Positions 1 through 5,772 of a DNA stretch of 6,136 nt are shown here, in pieces (the stretch's first letter is position 1; every line of letters begins with the position of its first letter). This DNA comes from Halanaerobiaceae bacterium (GTDB lineage: Bacteria > Bacillota > Halanaerobiia > Halanaerobiales > DTU029), in NCBI GenBank assembly GCA_012521855.1, contig JAAYLO010000121.1:1-6136 (forward strand), written 5' to 3'. Below the pieces are notes generated by a model. The model was not told the DNA's origin. It ran no database searches and saw nothing but the letters and a program-made list of their open reading frames with translations. A program made the position numbers and the translations under genes.

Positions 1-2
1 AT

Positions 3-362
3 GAAAATATTTATTTATCTGATCCAGAAATGAACCTTTCTGTTTATATAGGATCTGAAATATCCCTGGAAACTGCAGATATTTTACTGGATGAGGGAGA
101 CGAGGTGGGTTCATTCAAGGTCTTATTTACACCAGGTCATACACCTGGCGGGATTTCCCTATATAACCAGGAAGAAGGGATTCTTTTCAGTGGCGACCTT
201 ATTTTCAGGGATGCCTATGGCAGGACAGACCTTCCTGGAGGTGATCAAAAAATTCTTTTCTCTTCTCTTGAAAAAATAATCAAATTACCTCCTGATACCC
301 TGGTTTATCCAGGTCATGGTCCTGCAACAACGATAGGAGAATTCAAAAAATTTCTATATTGA
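3..362 (+). CDS. MBL-fold hydrolase, glyoxalase II-like (C-terminal part)
   Basis: This is the last 119 codons of a metallo-beta-lactamase-fold hydrolase; the reading frame is open to the left edge, so the ATG at 30 is internal. In this partial numbering a PGHTPGG motif carries a metal ligand (H46), an FSGD motif carries the bridging aspartate (D65), and a YPGHGP motif near the end carries a further histidine (H105). The RTDLPGGD stretch between them is typical of the small bacterial glyoxalase II-like (YcbL type) subgroup of about 200-210 residues. The HxHxDH metal site should lie in the missing 90 or so N-terminal residues. Known members are cytoplasmic dizinc or iron hydrolases of thioesters such as S-lactoylglutathione; the true substrate here is unknown. 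In many Firmicutes a gene of this type sits between dtd and hisS, which fits the neighbours. The stop is TGA, and the 54 nt to the next gene hold no terminator, so co-transcription is likely. Confidence 0.9.
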   Translation, partial: ENIYLSDPEMNLSVYIGSEISLETADILLDEGDEVGSFKVLFTPGHTPGGISLYNQEEGILFSGDLIFRDAYGRTDLPGGDQKILFSSLEKIIKLPPDTLVYPGHGPATTIGEFKKFLY

Positions 363-402
363 CAAGTTTTTATTATTGAGATAAAATAAAAGTTGATTAT
401 TG

Positions 403-410
403 AAAGGAGA
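403..410 (+). promoter_or_regulatory. Shine-Dalgarno site fixing the foldase start
   Basis: The AAAGGAGA sequence ends 6 nt before the ATG at 417. It lies downstream of the TTG at 393, so that earlier in-frame start is unlikely to be used and the protein begins MFKKLRSYSK. Confidence 0.75.
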
Positions 411-416
411 GAAAAG

Positions 417-1787
417 ATGTTTAAAAAACTCAGGAGTTATAGTAAATATATAATAATTATTATTGTTGCAGCCATGGTAATAACAGGGATATATTACGGT
501 ATTGGCAGGTTTGGAAATGTCAGTATACGTGATCTGGAAGTTGCAGTTGTCAATGGAAAAAGTATTTTGTATCAGGATTATTATAATTACACCAGACAAA
601 ATCTTCTTGGGGTTAGTTTAACACGGGCCCAGGAAATGCCTGTCAGGTATCAGTTATTAAATACCATGATCAATACTGAATTGGTATTTCAGGAAGCAGA
701 TAAATTAGGAATAAAGGAAAAGGTCACAGAGGAAGATATTGATGAATATTTGAATGAGTACCTGGAATATTTCCAGATGACCGAAGAAGAGCTGAAGAAA
801 GAATTGGAAAAAGACAAAAAGAGCATTGCGGATTTCCGGAAAGATGTCAGGACTGTCCTTGGTTCCAATAGCAGAATCGAACAGGTACAGGAACTGGCGT
901 ATGCTGATGTTCATGTTACAGAACAAGAAATAATTAATGAATATGAAGAGATTAAACTACAGCTCATTGAAAAGGCTTTTGCTGAAGATAAAGAAAAGGC
1001 AGAACAGAGCATTAAAGAAGCATTAATGAAGATTAATGAAGGCTCTGATTTTGCAGTAATTGCTGAAGAATACAGTGATTTTTATACTGTGGAGCCTGGA
1101 ATGTTCAGCCGGAAAAACAGTTTATTGCCTGACGATATTACAGAAAAGGCCTTTTCACTTGAAATAGGCCAATTGAGTGAGATAATTGAAGATGAAAGCT
1201 CCTATTATCTCATAAAAATACTGGATAAAAAACTGGCAGAAGGAGAAGAATACGAGGAAGCAAAAGAAGAATTAAGGGAGAACCTCCTGAAAGAAAAACA
1301 GCAGGAAGCCTTTACAGAATGGCTGCTGAAGCTCAGGGAAGAGAGTGAAATTATCATCAAAGATCCTCTTTTAAGCGGTTACCACGGGCTTGTTAATGGT
1401 GATTATGAATTTGCCATATCAGAACTTGAAAAGGCCCTGGAAGAAGGTTATGTTTATCCAATGACTTATGCCTATTTATCACAGGCTTATCTGAATAATG
1501 AGCAGATAGAAAAAGCCATTGAGGCATATGACAGGGCAATTGAGAACTATCCTGAGGATTGGGAATTGTATTATAATTACGGGATGATGTTATATACACT
1601 GGAAGTGCCCTATCAGGAAAAGGCTTTAAGTATGCTTGATAATGCCTCTGCTTTTGCTGGAGAAGATATTATAGCACATTATCAGTTGTATATCGCCTAT
1701 CTTCAGTTTGGTGAGAGCGAAAAAGCAGAGTATGAAAGAAACAGGATCAATGAAATAAATGAAAAAATGATGGAATTACAGGAATAA
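417..1787 (+). CDS. Membrane-anchored PpiC/SurA-type peptidyl-prolyl isomerase with TPR repeats
   Basis: The 456-residue product is an extracytoplasmic protein-folding factor. Residues 1-10 are basic and about 11-30 form one hydrophobic helix (YIIIIIVAAM core) with no lipobox cysteine, so it is probably an uncleaved anchor facing outwards. Residues about 40-165 resemble the SurA N-terminal chaperone domain, starting at VAVVNGKSI and rich in charged helices. Residues about 186-272 match a parvulin (PpiC) rotamase: EGSDFAVIAEEYS, then EKAFSLEIGQLSEII and YYLIKILD. The usual histidine-containing first strand and the GGDLGW-like motif are degenerate, so isomerase activity is uncertain. From about 325 to 440 there are three to four TPR-like units, the clearest being YAYLSQAYLN...AIEAYDRAIENYPED. 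TPRs suggest partner binding, and in a diderm the client could be outer-membrane proteins (inference). The start is ATG 417, chosen for its SD. The TAA at 1785 is suspicious because the frame stays open for 42 more codons. It lies in the operon ahead of hisS. Confidence 0.85.
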   Translation: MFKKLRSYSKYIIIIIVAAMVITGIYYGIGRFGNVSIRDLEVAVVNGKSILYQDYYNYTRQNLLGVSLTRAQEMPVRYQLLNTMINTELVFQEADKLGIKEKVTEEDIDEYLNEYLEYFQMTEEELKKELEKDKKSIADFRKDVRTVLGSNSRIEQVQELAYADVHVTEQEIINEYEEIKLQLIEKAFAEDKEKAEQSIKEALMKINEGSDFAVIAEEYSDFYTVEPGMFSRKNSLLPDDITEKAFSLEIGQLSEIIEDESSYYLIKILDKKLAEGEEYEEAKEELRENLLKEKQQEAFTEWLLKLREESEIIIKDPLLSGYHGLVNGDYEFAISELEKALEEGYVYPMTYAYLSQAYLNNEQIEKAIEAYDRAIENYPEDWELYYNYGMMLYTLEVPYQEKALSMLDNASAFAGEDIIAHYQLYIAYLQFGESEKAEYERNRINEINEKMMELQE

Positions 1788-1916
1788 CAGACACAGGCTT
1801 CTGAAGAACTGGATTCTGAGGATGAAAGTATTGAGGACAATGCTGATAATGATGATAATGTGATTCCTGAATCCGGTGAAACAGAGTCAAATGATATTCC
1901 GGAAAATGACGAGTAA
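1788..1916 (+). other. In-frame acidic tail of the foldase, cut off by a TAA
   Basis: Directly after the TAA at 1785-1787 the same frame stays open for 42 codons to a second TAA at 1914-1916. The encoded stretch begins QTQASEELDS and ends NDIPENDE. It has 18 Asp/Glu and no Lys/Arg, so it is a low-complexity, disordered, acidic tail of the kind that often ends extracytoplasmic chaperones. It has no start codon or ribosome binding site of its own, so it is not a separate gene. The simplest reading is that codon 457 was CAA, GAA or AAA and has changed to TAA, by mutation or base-call error. If the tail is real, the full protein is about 499 residues and ends 20 nt before hisS. The alternative is that the tail is a decayed remnant and TAA 1785 is the natural end. 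Confidence 0.6.
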
Positions 1917-1936
1917 TCTAAATATGAGGTGAAAAA

Positions 1937-3199
1937 ATGAACGTGAAGGCACCACGGGGGACAAATGACATTTTGCCCCCTCTTTCTTTACAATGGCAGT
2001 ATGTTGAAAAGGTCTACAGAGATTTGATGGCTGTATACAATTATCATGAAGCCAGAACCCCCATTTTTGAATATACTGAACTTTTTCAACGGGGTATTGG
2101 GGATACTACAGATGTGGTGGAAAAAGAGATGTATACTTTTACTGACAAGGGAGGGAGGAGTGTTACTCTAAGGCCTGAGGGAACGGCATCAATTGTCCGT
2201 GCTTTTATGGAAAACAAATTATACGGCCAGTCCCTGCCTGTAAAATTTTATTATATCGGGCCGATGTTTAGATATGAAAGGCCGCAGGCCGGGCGTTTCC
2301 GCCAGTTTCACCAGCTGGGTGTGGAGGTCTTTGGTTCAAATGACCCTGCCCTTGATGCAGAAGTAATAATCCTGGGTATAAATTACTTAAATAAACTTGG
2401 CTTAAAGAATCTGCAATTATATATAAACAGTATTGGTTGTCCTGAGTGCAGGAAAGAGTATTTTAGAGTTTTTAGAACCTATCTGGAAGATTACCATGAT
2501 GTGCTATGTAAAGACTGCCAGGGAAGACTGGAACGCAACCCCATGAGGATTCTGGATTGTAAAGAGGAATCCTGTTCAAAGGCGGTAAAAGAAGCTCCCC
2601 GTGTTCTGGATTATCTCTGTGATGATTGCAGGGAACATTTTGAAGAGGTAAAAGTCTATCTAAATAATCTCGGCCTTGATTATATTATTGATCCCAATAT
2701 AGTCAGGGGACTGGATTATTACACAAATACTGTATTTGAAGTAAAATATGCCGGGCTTGGGGCACAGGACACTGTCTTAGCAGGAGGGCGTTATAACGGC
2801 CTGGCTGAAGAGCTTGGAGGCAAAGCTGTCCCTGGTGTTGGATTTGCCATGGGAATGGAGAGACTGATGCTGACTCTGGAAAAGGAATCTGCTGAATTGC
2901 CTGGTGAACCAGACCTGGACTTATTTATTGTAACAATCGGGGATAAGGCGAAAAAAGCGGCTTTTAAATATATTTATCAGCTAAGGAATAAGGGCTACAT
3001 AAGTGAGATAGATTATATGGAACGCAGTGTAAAGAGCCAGATGAAAGCTGCAGACCGGATGAATGCAAAATATACAGTTATCCTCGTAGAAGATGAGCTT
3101 TGTAAAGGCAAAGCCATACTGAAAAATATGCAGAATGGTGAACAAATGGAGATTTCACTTGATAATCTGGTAGAAGAAATAGAGGAATATATCAAATAG
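1937..3199 (+). CDS. hisS: Histidyl-tRNA synthetase
   Basis: This class II synthetase charges tRNA-His with histidine using ATP, in the cytoplasm. It is intact at 420 residues, the normal bacterial length. It opens with the typical KAPRGTNDILP. TLRPEGTAS at 77-85 is a conserved active-site strand. Motif 2 is FRYERPQAGRFRQFHQLG (111-128), with R112 and R120 for ATP and adenylate. The HisRS-specific RGLDYY signature (257-262) gives catalytic R257, followed by GGRYNGL (283-289). Motif 3 is GVGFAMGMERL (300-310, R309). The C-terminal anticodon-binding domain runs from about 325 to 420. Between 168 and 231 there are eight cysteines in CPEC, CKDC, DCKEESC and CDDC groups, a clostridial-type variant that may bind zinc. 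The start is ATG 1937, with GAGGTG 5 nt upstream. No T-box leader is visible before it, so it depends on the operon promoter, which is outside the window. Confidence 0.98.
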   Translation: MNVKAPRGTNDILPPLSLQWQYVEKVYRDLMAVYNYHEARTPIFEYTELFQRGIGDTTDVVEKEMYTFTDKGGRSVTLRPEGTASIVRAFMENKLYGQSLPVKFYYIGPMFRYERPQAGRFRQFHQLGVEVFGSNDPALDAEVIILGINYLNKLGLKNLQLYINSIGCPECRKEYFRVFRTYLEDYHDVLCKDCQGRLERNPMRILDCKEESCSKAVKEAPRVLDYLCDDCREHFEEVKVYLNNLGLDYIIDPNIVRGLDYYTNTVFEVKYAGLGAQDTVLAGGRYNGLAEELGGKAVPGVGFAMGMERLMLTLEKESAELPGEPDLDLFIVTIGDKAKKAAFKYIYQLRNKGYISEIDYMERSVKSQMKAADRMNAKYTVILVEDELCKGKAILKNMQNGEQMEISLDNLVEEIEEYIK

Positions 3200-3203
3200 G
3201 AGG
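3198..3203 (+). promoter_or_regulatory. Perfect AGGAGG site of aspS overlapping the hisS stop
   Basis: AGGAGG shares its first two bases with the TAG stop of hisS and lies 7 nt before ATG 3211. Ribosomes ending hisS would be on the aspS start site, so the two synthetases are probably translationally coupled. Confidence 0.8.
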
Positions 3204-3210
3204 GGTTGTT

Positions 3211-4985
3211 ATGGCTCAGGGATTAAAAGGATACAGGAGAACCCATCAATGTACAGAGTTGTCTACAGAAAATATAGGTGAAACGGTAGTTGTAATGGGT
3301 TGGGTACAGAAAAGAAGAGATTTAGGAGGAATGATATTTATTGACCTCCGTGATCGTTCCGGCATTCTTCAGGTGGTATTCAATCCTGAGCTTGATCAGG
3401 AGTCCTTCAGGAAAGCAGAATCACTGAAATCAGAATATGTTATTGCAGTAAAGGGTGAAGTATGAAGAAGACCAGAGGGAAACGTTAATGAAGATATGAA
3501 GACAGGAGAGATTGAGCTGATCGGGCTGGAATTGGAAATCCTGAATACAGCAAAGACTACACCTTTTGTTATCAGTGATGATGCTCATGCTTTTGATGAT
3601 TTACGCCTAAAATACCGTTATCTGGATTTACGGCGGCCCAGAATGAGAGATATCATGGGTTTACGTCACCGGGTAGTTAAGACAGTCCGTGATTATCTGG
3701 ATGAAAAGGGATTCTGGGAAATAGAAACCCCTATTCTGACAAAGAGTACACCTGAAGGAGCCCGTGACTACCTTGTGCCGAGCAGAGTAAACCCTGGCCG
3801 TTTTTATGCTTTACCCCAGTCACCACAGATTTTTAAACAGTTGTTGATGGTAGCAGGTATAGAAAAGTATTTTCAAATTGCACGCTGTTTCAGGGATGAA
3901 GACCTCCGTGCCAACAGACAGCCGGAATTTACACAAATAGATATTGAAATGTCCTTTATAACAAGGGATGATATATTTGAACTTTCAGAAGGAATGATGC
4001 GGAAGGTATTTCAAATCATAAATATTGAACTGCCGGAGCAAATACCTGTTATGACCTATGAAGAAGCCATCAGGAGATTTGGTACAGACAAGCCGGATCT
4101 GCGTTTTGACATGGAACTGAAAGATATATCTGACATAGTCAGGAACAGCAGTTTTAAGGTCTTCAGTAATGCTGTTAAAAATGGCGGGCAGGTTAAAGGT
4201 ATTAATTTTAAAGGCGGTGCTGATGTACCAAGAAGAACAATTGACAGCTATGAAGAGTTTGTGAAGGAATACAGGGCAAAGGGTCTGGCCTGGATTGCCC
4301 TGAAGGAGGGAGAAATAAAATCCCCGATTGTAAAATTCCTGGGGGATGAAGAAGTTAAGGCCATTAAGGATATCATGGAAGCAGAAAAAGGAGATCTGTT
4401 GTTGTTTGTTGCTGATGATAAGAAGGTTGTTGCAGATGCACTGGGACAGCTCAGAAACAGGATTGCCAGAGAAGAGGGGTTCATCGATGAAAGTTTACAT
4501 AAATTCCTCTGGGTAGTGGATTTCCCCATGTTTGAATATGATGAAGAGGAAAAAAGGTATGTATCTGTGCATCATCCCTTTACAGCCCCTCTGGAGGAGG
4601 ATATAGAGCTTATTAGCAGTGAACCATTGAAGGTCCGTTCCCAGGCCTATGACCTGGTTTACAACGGAGAAGAGCTTGGCGGAGGCAGTATTCGTATCAG
4701 CAATCGTGAACTTCAGGAAAAGGTCTTTAGAGCCCTGAATATTGACAGGGAAGAGGCAGAGGATAAATTCGGCTTTCTTCTTGAAGCATTTGAATACGGT
4801 GTCCCTCCACATGGCGGGATTGCCTTTGGTCTGGACCGTTTGATTATGCTATGAGTGGTGCCAGTTCAATGAGAGATGTAATTGCTTTTCCCAAGACCCA
4901 GAAAGCAACTTCATTGATGACCGATGCACCAGCACCGGTTACGGAAGAGCAGTTAAAAGAACTGGGTATATCAATAAAAAAATAG
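3211..4985 (+). pseudogene. aspS: Aspartyl-tRNA synthetase, interrupted by an in-frame TGA and a 1-nt deletion
   Basis: This encodes the class IIb synthetase that attaches aspartate to tRNA-Asp. The repaired product is about 591 residues, the normal bacterial length. The N-terminal OB-fold anticodon domain has GWVQKRRDLGG and FIDLRDRSG. The catalytic core has motif 1 in the region up to EIETPILTKSTPEGARDYLVP, the PQSPQIFKQLLM segment, and motif 2 FQIARCFRDEDLRANRQPEF. A GAD insertion domain follows (around KNGGQVKGINFKGGADVP), then HHPFTAP, NGEELGGGSIRI, motif 3 (PPHGGIAFGLDRL) and the usual SGASSMRDVIAFPKTQ tail. Two lesions break it. TGA at 3463-3465 falls inside the OB fold in the context GEV-stop-RRPEGNVN, where relatives often have Arg. 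A base is missing at about 4850, where ATG-CT-ATG should be ATG-CTN-ATG; the frame shifts and stops at 4854, while the last 44 residues continue from 4851 in another frame. The rest is well conserved, which argues against old decay. It is the last gene of the operon. Confidence 0.93.
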
Positions 4986-4998
4986 TGTCAATATTATT

Positions 4999-5033
4999 CA
5001 CCATCTGATTATTTTAATTGGATGGTGTTTTTT
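4999..5033 (+). terminator. Intrinsic terminator after aspS
   Basis: CACCATC (4999-5005) pairs with GATGGTG (5021-5027). The stem continues inwards as TGATTA/TAATTG (with two G-T pairs) around a TTT loop, giving about 13 bp, followed at once by six T (5028-5033). It starts 13 nt after the aspS stop and ends the synthetase operon. It also lies just beyond the 3' end of the minus-strand gene, but on that strand no T-run follows the hairpin. Confidence 0.88.
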
Positions 5034-5037
5034 GTAA

Positions 5038-5343
5038 TCAATATTTTTTATTATTCCTGTAAAAGGCAGAGCTGATATCATGAACTGCGTTTGCACCACG
5101 GGAAATAATGATGCCAGTAATGATATAATCCAGTAATTTTATAGATATATCTATCCTGAGCCTGTTTAGAATCCCAAGATTTGTTGTTATACAGAGGACA
5201 ATGCCGACAATGGCTGCAGTTATTCTGCTGCCGTTTTTATTGTTCACTGCTTTTATAAAGGGCAGGGCAGACTTGATACCATTTGTTACTACTTCAACAA
5301 TGACAGCCATCAGTAAACTTGTAGTAAGTGAATCAGCTAACAA
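5038..5343 (-). CDS. Small holin-like membrane protein, function unknown
   Basis: This encodes 101 residues from a TTG start and is convergent with aspS. Three hydrophobic stretches are visible: about 3-20 (with an internal Glu), 41-57 (ITAAIVGIVLCITTNLG) and 69-85 (KLLDYIITGIIISRGAN). The C-terminal pattern TGIIISRGANAVHDI recalls small uncharacterised Firmicutes membrane proteins that are loosely holin-like; this is family memory, not a search result. TTG 5343 is preferred over the GTG at 5352 because a near-consensus SD overlaps the GTG and is correctly spaced for the TTG. Composition matches a real membrane protein, and no overlapping plus-strand gene competes for the region. There is no endolysin or other phage gene nearby, so a lysis role is not supported. 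It could equally be a resident membrane protein. Confidence 0.72.
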   Translation of the reverse strand: MLADSLTTSLLMAVIVEVVTNGIKSALPFIKAVNNKNGSRITAAIVGIVLCITTNLGILNRLRIDISIKLLDYIITGIIISRGANAVHDISSAFYRNNKKY

Positions 5344-5347
5344 TAAA

Positions 5348-5357
5348 ATCACTTCCT
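5348..5357 (-). promoter_or_regulatory. Near-perfect SD site selecting a TTG start
   Basis: On the minus strand the sequence reads AGGAAGTGAT, 9 of 10 matches to AGGAGGTGAT. From the end of its AGGAAG core to the TTG at 5343 there are 8 nt. The GTG within it, at 5352-5350, would have no usable spacing. Confidence 0.7.
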
Positions 5358-5368
5358 GAAATGCTTTT

Positions 5369-5374
5369 ATTATA
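5369..5374 (-). promoter_or_regulatory. Possible -10 box of the membrane-protein gene
   Basis: The minus strand has a perfect TATAAT here, which would give a leader of about 20 nt before the SD and start. No good -35 hexamer lies 17 nt upstream, so this is tentative in an AT-rich region. Confidence 0.3.
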
Positions 5375-5404
5375 AACTTGTACCTGTAAAAAAGGAGATA
5401 TTAC

Positions 5405-5431
5405 ATGATAACATTATTTACCAGCATCTGA
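5405..5431 (+). CDS. Eight-codon ORF with a strong SD, possible leader peptide
   Basis: AAAAAAGGAGATATTAC leads into ATG at 5405, with GGAG 7 nt before the start; the ORF reads MITLFTSI and stops at TGA 5429. The SD is as good as those of the real genes here, but the product is tiny. A small hairpin and a nine-T run follow at once, so it looks like a leader-plus-attenuator arrangement, though nothing obvious downstream is regulated by it. It could also be the remnant of a lost gene start, or chance purine-rich sequence. No amino-acid-rich control codons are seen. Confidence 0.25.
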   Translation: MITLFTSI

Positions 5432-5455
5432 ATTGCTTGCAATGGCTTTTTTTTT
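5432..5455 (+). terminator. Weak terminator-like hairpin with T9 run
   Basis: ATTGC (5432-5436) and GCAAT (5439-5443) form a tight inverted repeat, in practice ATTG/CAAT around a CTTG loop, followed by GGC and nine T (5447-5455). The stem is short and set off from the T-run by 3 nt, so termination would be weak. It lies directly upstream of the 6S RNA gene and could shield it from read-through. Confidence 0.3.
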
Positions 5456-5465
5456 ATGATAATAT
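5437..5465 (+). promoter_or_regulatory. Possible sigma-A promoter of the 6S RNA
   Basis: TTGCAA (5437-5442) and TAATAT (5460-5465) are 17 nt apart and each match the consensus at 4 of 6 positions. They would start transcription near 5472-5478, just ahead of the 6S closing stem. TATAAA at 5465-5470 is another possible -10 box but lacks a spaced -35. Confidence 0.35.
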
Positions 5466-5477
5466 ATAAATAACCTG

Positions 5478-5680
5478 AAGAGTTGATGGTTCTACCGTGT
5501 TCGTGATGATTAAAGTATTTTTTGACCAACACCAACACATAGGGAGCCTGGACTCTGTCTGCGGCGCATATGCCTTTTTAGAAGGACATGTAAACCAGGC
5601 AGGAGGGCACCCACCTGGATGACAGGGATCAAAATGACTAATCACACGGCATGGTGGAACAGCATAAAGTAGAAGTCAAA
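5478..5680 (+). ncRNA. ssrS: 6S RNA
   Basis: 6S RNA mimics an open promoter and binds the housekeeping sigma-RNA polymerase holoenzyme, dampening transcription in stationary phase. The sequence shows the hallmark shape. A long closing stem pairs about 5486-5511 with 5640-5665: GTTCTACC with GGTGGAAC, then GTGT/GCAT, CGTG/CACG and TGATT/AATCA. A large, mostly unpaired central bubble follows (TATTTTTTGACCAACACC on the 5' side, GATCAAAATGAC on the 3' side). The terminal arm includes GCCTGG (5546-5551) with CCAGGC (5595-5600) and an apical CCTT/AAGG hairpin. The TTCGTGATGATTAAAGTATT and GGGCACCCACCTGGA blocks resemble conserved parts of Firmicutes 6S RNAs. Ends are estimated from pairing; mature length is about 190-200 nt. 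It lies downstream of aspS, as 6S-1 (bsrA) does in Bacillus subtilis, and upstream of the folate cyclo-ligase gene, as ssrS does in Escherichia coli. No open reading frame on either strand competes convincingly. Confidence 0.9.
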
Positions 5681-5693
5681 TCAATCTTCCAAC

Positions 5694-5718
5694 AACTAAC
5701 CCGGTGGTTAGTTTTTTT
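5694..5718 (+). terminator. Intrinsic terminator after the 6S RNA
   Basis: AACTAACC (5694-5701) pairs fully with GGTTAGTT (5706-5713) around a CGGT loop, and the T-run covers 5712-5718. It would end a 6S precursor of about 240 nt whose 3' end needs trimming, or separate 6S from the next gene. Any read-through would carry transcription into the cyclo-ligase gene. Confidence 0.85.
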
Positions 5719-5761
5719 CATAATAAAGGGTTTTTTAGGATTTTCCATACGAAAAATCAAC

Positions 5762-5768
5762 AGGTGAT
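5762..5768 (+). promoter_or_regulatory. SD site fixing a GTG start
   Basis: AGGTGAT lies 4 nt before GTG 5773. It contains an in-frame GTG at 5764 that would have no SD of its own, so 5773 is the better start. Confidence 0.65.
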
Positions 5769-5772
5769 AATT

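Noticed and set aside
360..390. Read-through extension of the MBL hydrolase past TGA 360.
   Set aside because: The family normally ends shortly after the YPGHGPATTIG motif, and only nine more codons would follow; the stop is credible.
393..416. TTG start at 393 for the foldase, adding eight residues.
   Set aside because: The SD lies downstream of it and is spaced for ATG 417; the extra residues do not improve the signal-anchor.
1917..1936. A T-box or other riboswitch before hisS.
   Set aside because: Only 20 nt separate the second foldase-frame stop from hisS; there is no room for a leader and no T-box motif.
3463..3465. Selenocysteine insertion at the aspS TGA.
   Set aside because: AspRS has no conserved Cys or Sec at this place, and no clear SECIS-like hairpin is seen just downstream; Arg is the expected residue.
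4248..4812. Two minus-strand ORFs of 93 and 105 residues.
   Set aside because: Both are antisense shadows of well-conserved aspS catalytic-domain sequence.
5454..5645. 63-residue minus-strand ORF over the 6S region.
   Set aside because: It lies across the structured 6S RNA, has no SD, and its Pro/Cys/Trp-rich sequence looks like translated RNA structure.
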